In this document: positions 51,129 to 58,427 of the stretch, in pieces
Layout: every line of letters starts with the position of its first letter
How positions within the stretch are numbered: position 1 is the stretch's first letter
Origin: Pseudomonas proteolytica
GTDB lineage: Bacteria > Pseudomonadota > Gammaproteobacteria > Pseudomonadales > Pseudomonadaceae
DNA length: 64,000 bases
Direction of reading: 5' to 3'
NCBI RefSeq assembly: GCF_007858275.1
Contig: NZ_VFEV01000019.1
Coordinates: 61,261-125,260 of the forward strand
The notes under the pieces: model-generated
Databases searched by the model: none
Seen by the model: only the letters and a program-made list of their open reading frames with translations
What the model was told of the DNA's origin: nothing
Position numbers and translations under genes: made by a program

Positions 51129-53441
51129 TCATGGCGCATGTTCCTGGCGGCCGGCCCAGGGTGCCAGCATAAAGCTGAAGGCCAGGCCCAGGCTGACCGA
51201 CAGGCCGAAGTTACTCACCGCCGGGGTGCTGGAGACTGCCAGCAAACCAAAGGACAGCCAGGTGGTGACGGCGGCCAGCAATGTCCCCAGCAGACTGACC
51301 GCGGCACCGCCGATCTGTTCGCGCATGAGGATCGCATAATCGACGCTGATCGCTGTGACCAGCAGCAGGCCAAACAGGCTGAACAGGGTCAACGGTTGCC
51401 CCAGCCAACCGAGGCTGGCCAGGCTGCACAGGGCGGCCAGCAGCGGCAGGGCGACAATCCGCAGTGCGCCGCCCAGGCCAAAGGGCAGGACCAGCAGCAA
51501 GACGATCAGTACACAGGACAATAATTTCAATTCGGCGGCGCTGACCTGAGTCGCGGCAAATACCTGGTTCAAGTCGCCGAGGCGGTCTACCAGCTCCACC
51601 CCCGGTAAGTCCTGGGCCTGGATCCGCAGCAGCGCCGGGTTGTTCAGGCCTTGCAGGCTGACCATCGCTGCCACGCCGCCATCGACATTGCCCAGCCACA
51701 ACAGGCGCCAGGGCTCGGCCAATGGTCCGTTCAGGGCGTCGTCGATATCTTCGGTGGGCAGCGCCTGCAGTTGCGCCAGTTCGGCTTGCAGGGCGCTGGC
51801 GGGGATGCCGAGGTCCAGCAGCGGTTGCCACAGCGCCGGCAACTGCGAGAGGGCCTCGCGCACTTGCTGCTGTTGGCTGGGGGTGCTGACCAGTTGATTG
51901 AGCGCCAGGTAACCCTGCAGCTTGTCCATGTGCACCAGTTGATCCAGGCGTTGGCTCAGGGCAGCCTGGCGTTCCAGCAACTGCTGTTGATTGTCCGCCC
52001 GCACCAGGAAGAACTGGCTGGTGGGCTGGTAGCCGGTAATCCGCGCAATGGCCTGGGCCTCTTGCAGTAACTGCGGCGGCGCGCCGATCCACTGGCGAAT
52101 ATCGTTCTTGCTGTTCAGCTGCCATAGGCCCCCGGCGCAGAACAGCAGGGCCAGCACCAGCAGCGCCTGGCTTGGCAGGCGCTTGAGCAGCGACTCGCGC
52201 ACCCCCAGCAGGAACTCGGCGACCCGCAGTGGCCATTGCGCCGGGCGCAGGTCGATGCCGTTGAGCAGCGCCGGCAACAGGCACACTGCCGACAGATAGG
52301 CGCCCACCAGGCCGGCGGCGGAGAACACCGCGATCTGGGTCAGCGCCGGGAATGGCGTCCAGGCCAGGGCCAGGTAGCCGATGCAACTGGTGGCCAGGCT
52401 CAGGCTCAGGCCCGGCAGGGTCAGGCGCAAGGCCGGCCAACTGCGCCAGGGTTGCAGGCTCCAGCTCTTGGACAGGTAATGCAGTGGATAGTCGACCGCC
52501 ACGCCGATCAGGCTTGCGCCCAGCACCAGGGTCATTACATGCATATGGCCAAACAGCGCCACGCAGGCGACTGCGCCAAACAGCATGCCCACCAGCACCG
52601 GGACAAAGGCCAGCAACACGCGCCAACGGCGGAACGCCAACAGCAACAGCAACAGAATACCCACGGTCGCGCCGCCGCCGACCCAGGTCATCTCGCGGCT
52701 GGCCTGCTGTTGACCGTTGGCCGCGTACAGCAGGCCGCTGGCGGCAAGCAGTTGCACGCCTTGCTCGCTGGCCTGGTCGCGGCTTGCTTGCAGGAGGTCG
52801 GCGACTTGCAGCGGCAGTTTCATATCAAAGGCATTGCCCTGGGTACGCGCGCGCAGCAGCACCCAGCTTTGCCCGTCGGCATCGGCGATCAACGCGCCGC
52901 TGCCGATATCCAGCTGCACCGCGCCGTGTTGCGGCTGGCTGTTCTGGATGCGCCCGGTCAGGCCCAGCCAATCGTCCTGGCTCGACACCAGGCTGAAGCC
53001 GGTAAAGGGGTCGAACAGTGTCTGCACCCGCTGCTGGATAAAGGCTTCGGGCTCGGCGATCAACTGTTCGCGGTCCTTGGCCGAAAGCATCGCCAGGCGC
53101 CCGTGCAGCAGTTGCTGGCGCAGGGCTGGCAGGTCGGCCTGCAGAGTCCAGGTGACCTTCTCAAACAGGCCACTGGCTTGCCAGCGCTCACCCAGTTGTT
53201 GGGCCATGGCCAGCGCTTGCTGGCGCTCGGCATGCCCGACCAGCACCAGCATCTCGCGGTTCAGCGGCTCTTGCATGCGTTGCTCGGCCGCCAGTTCCAG
53301 GGCGTTCGGGGTGTTGCCCGGCACCAGCTCCATCAGGTTCGCCGACAACGGCGCGCCATGGCGCCATTGCCAGCCGGCCAGGGCCAGCACGGCCACCAGC
53401 AGGATCAGGAACAGACGCGGCAACCAACGCTCACTGGGCAA
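51129..53441 (-). CDS. MMPL/RND-family exporter (ApeM-like; TTG start)
   Basis: Encodes 770 residues from a TTG at 53441 with GGAG 10 bases upstream; no in-frame ATG fits. The topology is MMPL-like: an N-terminal helix (LFLILLVAVLALAGW), a large periplasmic domain, a block of five helices (VGGGATVGILLLLLLAFRRW; VLVGMLFGAVACVALFGHMH), then the same plan repeated. The GVAVDYPLHYL and ISVDYAILMREQ segments carry the paired aspartates typical of proton-driven MMPL proteins. It probably exports the lipid-linked polyene across the inner membrane. It overlaps the LolA-like gene by 11 bp. Confidence 0.9.
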   Translation of the reverse strand: MPSERWLPRLFLILLVAVLALAGWQWRHGAPLSANLMELVPGNTPNALELAAEQRMQEPLNREMLVLVGHAERQQALAMAQQLGERWQASGLFEKVTWTLQADLPALRQQLLHGRLAMLSAKDREQLIAEPEAFIQQRVQTLFDPFTGFSLVSSQDDWLGLTGRIQNSQPQHGAVQLDIGSGALIADADGQSWVLLRARTQGNAFDMKLPLQVADLLQASRDQASEQGVQLLAASGLLYAANGQQQASREMTWVGGGATVGILLLLLLAFRRWRVLLAFVPVLVGMLFGAVACVALFGHMHVMTLVLGASLIGVAVDYPLHYLSKSWSLQPWRSWPALRLTLPGLSLSLATSCIGYLALAWTPFPALTQIAVFSAAGLVGAYLSAVCLLPALLNGIDLRPAQWPLRVAEFLLGVRESLLKRLPSQALLVLALLFCAGGLWQLNSKNDIRQWIGAPPQLLQEAQAIARITGYQPTSQFFLVRADNQQQLLERQAALSQRLDQLVHMDKLQGYLALNQLVSTPSQQQQVREALSQLPALWQPLLDLGIPASALQAELAQLQALPTEDIDDALNGPLAEPWRLLWLGNVDGGVAAMVSLQGLNNPALLRIQAQDLPGVELVDRLGDLNQVFAATQVSAAELKLLSCVLIVLLLVLPFGLGGALRIVALPLLAALCSLASLGWLGQPLTLFSLFGLLLVTAISVDYAILMREQIGGAAVSLLGTLLAAVTTWLSFGLLAVSSTPAVSNFGLSVSLGLAFSFMLAPWAGRQEHAP

Positions 53442-54606
53442 AGTCGTGTTGCTCCGCGTCGCTCAAGGGTTGTGTGCTGGTGCTGTCCTGCATGCGCAGC
53501 AGGGTACTGTCGCCCTGGGTTTCCAGCAGTTCGATGGTGTGCACCAACTCGCCGCCATCGATATTGATCTGGGTGAACACTTGCTTGAGCAGCAGCGAGC
53601 GTGGGATCAGCGTGAGTTTCCAGGCCTTGGCCTCACCTTGCAGTTGCAACTCGAAGTCGCGCTGCAAGCCACTGCTGTCGCCTTGCAGCACAGCAAGGAA
53701 CAAACGGTTCTGCTCAGCGCCGGCGCTTTTGTTCGGCAGGGGCTGCCAGCCGTTGGCATCGCGGCGGGCTATGCCTTGGGCGTTGATGCGATAGTCCTGT
53801 TGCAACGGGGTTTTGAGCAGCCAGAGCAGGCCGTGGTCCCGGGCCAATACGAAGGTGCCTTTGCTGGTCAACGGCTGGGGCAGGGCACGCAGGTGTTTCT
53901 CCTGGATGAAACTGCCGTGGATCACCGAGGGCTTGGCCAACTGGTCGCTCAGTTGTTGCAAGTCGAAGGCATAAGCCCCAAAACTCAAAAACAACCCAAC
54001 CCCTGTAGGAGCGAGCTTGCTCGCGAAAAACCCGAGGGCGCCGCGCAGTGTCAGGCACCCCGCGCTATCGTTGACGACCATCGCGGGCAAGCCCGCTCCT
54101 ACAGGGAAGTCCTTTCGCCGCCCCTCTGTAGGAGCGAGCTTGCTCGCGAAAAACCCGAGGGCGCCGCGCAGTGTCAGGCACCCCGCGTTATCGTTGACGA
54201 CCATCGCGGGCAAGCCCGCTCCCACAGGGAGGTCCTTTCGCCGCCCCTTTGTAGGAGCGAGCTTGCTCGCGAAAAACCCGAGGGCGCTGCGCAGTGTCAG
54301 GCACCCCGCGTTATCGTTGGCGACCATCGCGGGCAAGCCCGCTCCTACAGGGAGGTCCTTTCGCCGCCCCTCTGTAGGAGCGAGCTTGCTCGCGAAAAAC
54401 CCGAGGGCGCCGCGCAGTGTCAGGCACCCCGCGTTATCGTTGGCGACCATCGCGGGCAAGCCCGCTCCCACAGGGAAGTCCTTTCGACGCCCCTCTGTGG
54501 GAGCGAGCTTGCTCGCGAAAAACCCGAGGGCGCCGCGCAGTGTCAGGCACCCCGCGTTATCGTTGACGACCATCGCGGGCAAGCCCGCTCCCACAGGGGT
54601 CAGCAT
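53431..54606 (-). CDS. LolA-like lipoprotein carrier (ApeL-like) with in-frame 123-bp repeat array in its signal-peptide region
   Basis: The mature LolA-like domain is intact (from FDLQQLSDQLAKPSVIHGSF; 178 residues to the stop). Only the end of a signal peptide remains next to it (GVGLFLSFGAYA, with AYA as cleavage site). The natural start is probably the ATG at 54606, which overlaps the thioesterase stop (ATGCTGA) like other pairs in this operon. Between M-L-T and GVGLFL lies a tandem array that stays open: four 41-residue units (starting PVGAGLPAMVVNDNAGCLTL) plus a 34-residue partial unit. As written it makes 391 residues. An ATG inside the last unit at 54081 would give a 216-residue protein with a shorter leader. 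Export of either form is uncertain. Confidence 0.7.
   Translation of the reverse strand: MLTPVGAGLPAMVVNDNAGCLTLRGALGFFASKLAPTEGRRKDFPVGAGLPAMVANDNAGCLTLRGALGFFASKLAPTEGRRKDLPVGAGLPAMVANDNAGCLTLRSALGFFASKLAPTKGRRKDLPVGAGLPAMVVNDNAGCLTLRGALGFFASKLAPTEGRRKDFPVGAGLPAMVVNDSAGCLTLRGALGFFASKLAPTGVGLFLSFGAYAFDLQQLSDQLAKPSVIHGSFIQEKHLRALPQPLTSKGTFVLARDHGLLWLLKTPLQQDYRINAQGIARRDANGWQPLPNKSAGAEQNRLFLAVLQGDSSGLQRDFELQLQGEAKAWKLTLIPRSLLLKQVFTQINIDGGELVHTIELLETQGDSTLLRMQDSTSTQPLSDAEQHDFAQ
54000..54599. repeat. Five tandem 123-bp REP-derived units
   Basis: Units begin at 54004, 54127, 54250, 54373 and 54496, exactly 123 bp apart. Each runs from TGTAGGAGCGAGCTTGCTCG through an unrelated core (GCGCCGCGCAGTGTCAGGCA) to the facing arm GCGGGCAAGCCCGCTCCTAC, then a 20-bp joint (GGGAAGTCCTTTCGCCGCCC). 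Units differ at only a few positions (for example TAC/CAC in the arms, GTT/GCT and GACGACC/GGCGACC in the core). 123 is divisible by 3, and no stop occurs in the LolA frame. The whole block is inserted in the 5' end of the LolA-like gene. Confidence 0.95.
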
Positions 54607-55028
54607 TTCAGGGCCCTTTCGACGGCGGTGGTGAATACGCTGGGCGAGGCCAACTGCATTTCGCGGCTGGCGATTTCGACGGCGACTTGCACGGTGCTGG
54701 CGCGGGTCAGGCGTTCGCCGCTGGCAAGGTCGGTGATCAGGTAGTTGACCTTCAAGCGGTTCTCCCACTCCACCAGGCTGGCGCGCACGTTGATGGTCTG
54801 GCCAAAGGTGGCGCCACGCACGTAGCGCAGTTGCATGTCGATCACCGGCCACGCATAGCCGGATTCGAGCATCGCCGTGTAGTTGTGGCCGAGCTTGTCC
54901 AGCAGCGCGCAACGGGCGATTTCCAGGTATTTCACGTAATGGCCGTGCCAGACCACGTTCATCGTGTCGATGTCGAAGAACGGCACGAGGATCTGCGTGT
55001 CGCTGTGCAATACGCCGGGGCTACGCAT
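54600..55028 (-). CDS. 4-hydroxybenzoyl-CoA-type thioesterase (ApeK-like)
   Basis: Encodes 142 residues from the ATG at 55028 (MRSPGVLHSDTQILVPFFDI). The hotdog 4HBT signature is FDIDTMNVVWHGHYVKYLE, with the catalytic Asp and the HGHY segment. It should hydrolyse acyl thioesters, either to proofread misloaded ACP or to release the product. The start overlaps the ammonia-lyase stop by 8 bp, and its own stop overlaps the ATG of the LolA-like gene. Confidence 0.9.
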   Translation of the reverse strand: MRSPGVLHSDTQILVPFFDIDTMNVVWHGHYVKYLEIARCALLDKLGHNYTAMLESGYAWPVIDMQLRYVRGATFGQTINVRASLVEWENRLKVNYLITDLASGERLTRASTVQVAVEIASREMQLASPSVFTTAVERALKC

Positions 55029-56565
55029 GCAGCCTCCAGTGTTGCGCAGCGATACGTTGCAGGCACAGGCGCAGTTCGCCTTCCAGGGCGCGGTCTTCAA
55101 TCACCGGCGGGAAGTCCTTGGCCAGCTCGATATGCATGGCCGCCAGGGCCGGCGGCAATGGCCGTGCATCTTCAACCTGGGCGCGCAGCCACACGCCCTG
55201 GTTGGCGGCGAGCAAGGTGGCGGCGGCCACCTGTTCGGTCAGCTCCAGCACGCGGATCGCATCGCGGGCGGCGATGGTGCCCATGCTCACCTTGTCCTGG
55301 TTGTGGCACTCGGTGGAGCGCGAGAACACGCTGGCCGGCATGGTGTTTTTCAACGCTTCGGCGGTCCAGGCGCTGGTGCCGATCTGCACAGCCTTGAAAC
55401 CGTGGTTGATCATCGCGCGATCCGCCGGGGCGCCCGACAGGTTGCTCGGCAAACCATGGTTGTAACGCTCGTCCACCAGCAGTGCCAGTTGCCGGTCGAG
55501 CAGGTCGGCGACGTTGGCCACCAGGTTTTTCAGGCTGTCCATGGCAAAGGCGATATGCCCACCGTAGAAATGCCCACCGTGCAGCACGCGCTCGGCTTCG
55601 GCGTCGATGATCGGGTTGTCGTTGGCGCTGTTGAGTTCGATCTCGATAAACGAACGCAGCCAGTTCAGGCTGTCGGCCAGCACACCGAGGACGTGGGGCG
55701 CGCAGCGCAGCGAGTAGCGGTCCTGCAAACGGTGCAGCGGCGCGGTCGGGGCGTCGATGGCCAAATCCTTGCGCAGCCAGGCCGCAACCTGCATCTGCCC
55801 GGGGTGCGGCTTGGCGGCGAACAGGCGCTCGTCAAAGTGCTCCGGGTTGCCTTGCAGCGCCACCACGTTCAACGCGGTAATACGCGTGGCCAGTTGCAGC
55901 AGGTAGTCGGCGCGGGCAAAGGCCAGGCAGGCGAGGCCGGTCATCACTGCGGTGCCGTTCATCAGTGCCAGAGCTTCCTTGGGCCGCAGCACCAACGGTG
56001 TCCAGCCCAGCTCGCGGTGGACGTCGGCGGCCTGGCGGCGCTCGCCGTGGAACAACACTTCGCGCTCGCCGGACAAGGTTGCGGCCACGTAGGACAGCGG
56101 CGTCAGGTCGCCGCTGGCGCCCACCGAGCCCTCTTCGGGGATCAGCGGCAAGATGTCGTGTTCAAGGAACGCATGCAGGCGCTCCAGCAGTTCAACCCGT
56201 ACCCCGGACACGCCATGGCACAGCGACTGCAAGCGCGCCGCGAGCACCGCACGGGTGGCCTGGGCGTCGAGCAACTTGCCCAGGCCGCAGCCGTGGAAGG
56301 TGTACAGGTGACGCGGCAAGGCCTCGACATGCTGCAACGGTACCGCCACCACACACGAGTCGCCGTAGCCGGTGGTCACGCCGTAGATCACGCCTTCCTT
56401 GTCCAGCAGCGAATCGAGGAACTGCGCGCCCTTGGCGATGCGCTGGCGGTAACCGGCATCGTCTTGCAGGCGGGTAGGCGCCTGACGGTTGGCCAGGGCC
56501 AGCACGTCTTCGATGCGCAAAGGGAGTTCGCCGAAGGTTACCGGCTCAAGCAGATGCGTCGTCAT
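55021..56565 (-). CDS. Aromatic amino-acid ammonia-lyase (HAL/PAL/TAL family) of the APE cluster
   Basis: Encodes 514 residues from MTTHLLEPVTFGELPLRIED. The self-cyclising Ala-Ser-Gly of the MIO cofactor is in GSVGASGDLTPLSYVAATLS; the active-site Tyr loop is GVTTGYGDS. At the position where histidine lyases have Ser-His (LSHAAG) this protein has Phe-His (TFHGCG), so it is probably not a histidine lyase. It could deaminate tyrosine or phenylalanine to 4-coumarate or cinnamate as an aryl precursor. The E. coli APE cluster lacks such a gene. An upstream ATG 75 bp away is rejected since it lies inside the preceding gene. Confidence 0.87.
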   Translation of the reverse strand: MTTHLLEPVTFGELPLRIEDVLALANRQAPTRLQDDAGYRQRIAKGAQFLDSLLDKEGVIYGVTTGYGDSCVVAVPLQHVEALPRHLYTFHGCGLGKLLDAQATRAVLAARLQSLCHGVSGVRVELLERLHAFLEHDILPLIPEEGSVGASGDLTPLSYVAATLSGEREVLFHGERRQAADVHRELGWTPLVLRPKEALALMNGTAVMTGLACLAFARADYLLQLATRITALNVVALQGNPEHFDERLFAAKPHPGQMQVAAWLRKDLAIDAPTAPLHRLQDRYSLRCAPHVLGVLADSLNWLRSFIEIELNSANDNPIIDAEAERVLHGGHFYGGHIAFAMDSLKNLVANVADLLDRQLALLVDERYNHGLPSNLSGAPADRAMINHGFKAVQIGTSAWTAEALKNTMPASVFSRSTECHNQDKVSMGTIAARDAIRVLELTEQVAAATLLAANQGVWLRAQVEDARPLPPALAAMHIELAKDFPPVIEDRALEGELRLCLQRIAAQHWRLHA

Positions 56566-57484
56566 CGGTCTTCCAGAAAGGGTAAAAGTTGAACCATTGT
56601 TGGGGCGCTTGCAGGCAGAACTGGCCCAGGCGCTCGGCATAGCGGGCGGTCGAGTGGGCGATTACGTGCTGGCGGTCGCTGCGTTTCCATTCGATCAATT
56701 GGGCGAAGGGCTCGATGATCAATCGATAGCGCCCCTGGTGCTTGAGGCACATCAGCAGGTTGACCGGGCATTTGAGCAGGCCGGCCAGCAGCCATGGGCC
56801 CTGGGGGAATGCCGCGTCATGGCCGAGAAAGTCCACGCGCACCGTGCGCCCGCCATGCAGCGGGATGCGGTCGCCGGCAATCGCCAGCCATTCACCGTCG
56901 TCCAGGCGCTGGCTGAGCAGCAGCATCACCGCCGGGTCCAGTTCGCTGACCTGGATCAGCCGCAGGTTACTCGCCCCGGCTTCGCCCAGCAGGCGGTTGA
57001 ACTGTTCGGCATGCTTGGTATGCACCAGCACGTTCATGGTGACTTTCTCGCCCAGTTCCGCCAGGGCGCGGCACACTTCCAGGTTGCCCAGATGGGCGCC
57101 CACCAGCATCTGCCCGCGCTCGCCGCGCAGTTGCCCGCGCAGTTGGGCGGGGTCGATGATTTCAATCTGTTCCAGGCGCAGCTTGCCGTTCCACACATCG
57201 AGCTTGTCCAGCAAGGCGTCGGCGAAGGCCATGAACTGGCCGAAGACCTTGGTGTGGCTGGGGCGCAGGTCGTCGCGCCCGCTCCAGTCGGCCAGGCGCT
57301 GCTGGTATTGCCAGATGCTCCGGCGCGCGGTGCGGCCAAACAGGAAAAAGTACAGCACGATGCCATACAGCAACGGGCTCAGCAGCCGGCGCCCGAGGAC
57401 TTTGGCGGCGAACGCGGTGAGCTTCATCAGCCAGAAACTGCCGCGCTCCTGGCGGTCGGCCCAATGCCGGGGGCTGTTGCTCAT
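56546..57484 (-). CDS. LpxL/HtrB-like lysophospholipid acyltransferase of the APE cluster
   Basis: Encodes 312 residues, starting MSNSPRHWADRQERGSFWLM. A membrane-binding region (LLYGIVLYFFLFGRTARRS) precedes the LPLAT-type motif VGAHLGNLEVCRAL (His-x4-Glu). The LpxL-like fold would transfer an acyl group, perhaps the polyene itself, to a lipid. It follows the glycosyltransferase with a 4-bp overlap and overlaps the ammonia-lyase by 20 bp. In E. coli, ApeJ is a glycosyltransferase-acyltransferase fusion; here the two activities are separate adjacent genes. Confidence 0.85.
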   Translation of the reverse strand: MSNSPRHWADRQERGSFWLMKLTAFAAKVLGRRLLSPLLYGIVLYFFLFGRTARRSIWQYQQRLADWSGRDDLRPSHTKVFGQFMAFADALLDKLDVWNGKLRLEQIEIIDPAQLRGQLRGERGQMLVGAHLGNLEVCRALAELGEKVTMNVLVHTKHAEQFNRLLGEAGASNLRLIQVSELDPAVMLLLSQRLDDGEWLAIAGDRIPLHGGRTVRVDFLGHDAAFPQGPWLLAGLLKCPVNLLMCLKHQGRYRLIIEPFAQLIEWKRSDRQHVIAHSTARYAERLGQFCLQAPQQWFNFYPFWKTDDDASA

Positions 57485-58215
57485 GCCTGCCACCGTCGCC
57501 ACAGAATCAACGGCGCACGCATCAACATGCCGAAGAACAGCCGGGTGTGCATCGACGAAATCAGCAGGTTGTCGTGGACCAGCCGAAAGTGCGACAGGCC
57601 ATCGGCCGGGTAATGCACCTTGGTCGGCAGCCAGCGCATCGGCTGGTTGCGCCACGACAGGCGCACGAGGATGTCGGAGTCGAAATCCATGCGCTTGCCG
57701 ATCTGCGCCGAGTCCATCAGCGCCAGCACCGGAGGCAGGGGGTAGATGCGAAAGCCGCACATCGAATCGCGGATTTGCAGGGACAGGCTGTTGATCCATA
57801 CCCAGAAGTGGGTCAGGTAACGGGCGTAGAGACGGCCCTTGGGCACGCTGTCGTCGTATTCGGGGTAGCCGCAGATCACCGCATCAGGGTGGGTGCGCGA
57901 GGCGTCGAGAAACAGCGCGACTTCGCGCAGGTCGTGCTGGCCGTCGGCGTCTACTTGCAGGGCATGGGTAAAGCCCAGGCGCGCGGCTTCGCGAAAGCCG
58001 GCCATCACGGCTGCGCCCTTGCCTTGATTGACGGGCAGGGTCAGCAGCGACACGTTATCCAGGCTGGCCAGTTGCGCCAGCACCGCCGCGCAGGCCGGGC
58101 TGCTGCCATCGTCCACCAGCAGGCAGGGCAGGCCGTGGTCCAGCAGGCTACGGACCACGGCGGGCACGGCGGCTTCGTGGTTGTAGACCGGGATCAGGGC
58201 GCAGGGGTTATGCAT
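57481..58215 (-). CDS. Family 2 glycosyltransferase of the APE cluster
   Basis: Encodes 244 residues of a GT-A fold: CALIPVYNHEAAVPAVVRSL, LLVDDGSS, the metal-binding DxD in ALQVDADGQHDLREV, and MCGFRIYPL. It probably adds a sugar to the lipid anchor of the pigment; the sugar donor is unknown. It starts 212 bp after the AMP-ligase stop, with a REP pair between, and is followed by the acyltransferase gene with a 4-bp overlap. Confidence 0.88.
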   Translation of the reverse strand: MHNPCALIPVYNHEAAVPAVVRSLLDHGLPCLLVDDGSSPACAAVLAQLASLDNVSLLTLPVNQGKGAAVMAGFREAARLGFTHALQVDADGQHDLREVALFLDASRTHPDAVICGYPEYDDSVPKGRLYARYLTHFWVWINSLSLQIRDSMCGFRIYPLPPVLALMDSAQIGKRMDFDSDILVRLSWRNQPMRWLPTKVHYPADGLSHFRLVHDNLLISSMHTRLFFGMLMRAPLILWRRWQA

Positions 58216-58264
58216 GACAGGCCTGCTTGCGGTGTAGGGAGGTGGATGGGGCTATGGCTGTGGC

Positions 58265-58398
58265 TGTGGCGAGCGGGCTTGCCCCGCGCTGGGCTGCGCA
58301 GCAGCCCCAGAAAGGCCTACGCGGTTTTTCAGACAGAATCCCGTTGCCGGTTTTGGGGCTGCTGCGCAGCCCAGCGCGGGGCAAGCCCGCTCGCCACA
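58265..58398. repeat. REPIN of the GCTGGGCTGC type inside the APE operon
   Basis: TGTGGCGAGCGGGCTTGCCC (58265) with an inner GGGCTGCGCAGCAGCCCC hairpin faces an inverted copy ending GGCAAGCCCGCTCGCCACA at 58398. It separates the glycosyltransferase gene from the AMP ligase-dehydratase gene, the widest gap in the cluster. It may create a stable mRNA end or weaken expression of the genes beyond. Confidence 0.9.
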
Positions 58399-58427
58399 AC
58401 AAGCCCATTAGCCGCGGGAACAGGGGC

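Noticed and set aside
54004..54599. Possible CRISPR array
   Set aside because: The whole 123-bp unit is repeated, including what would be spacers; there are no unique spacers and no cas genes.
52717..54744. 675-codon open frame on the plus strand through the repeat array
   Set aside because: It is antisense to the MMPL exporter and LolA-like genes, resembles no protein, and is open only because GC-rich antisense frames and the repeat units lack stops.
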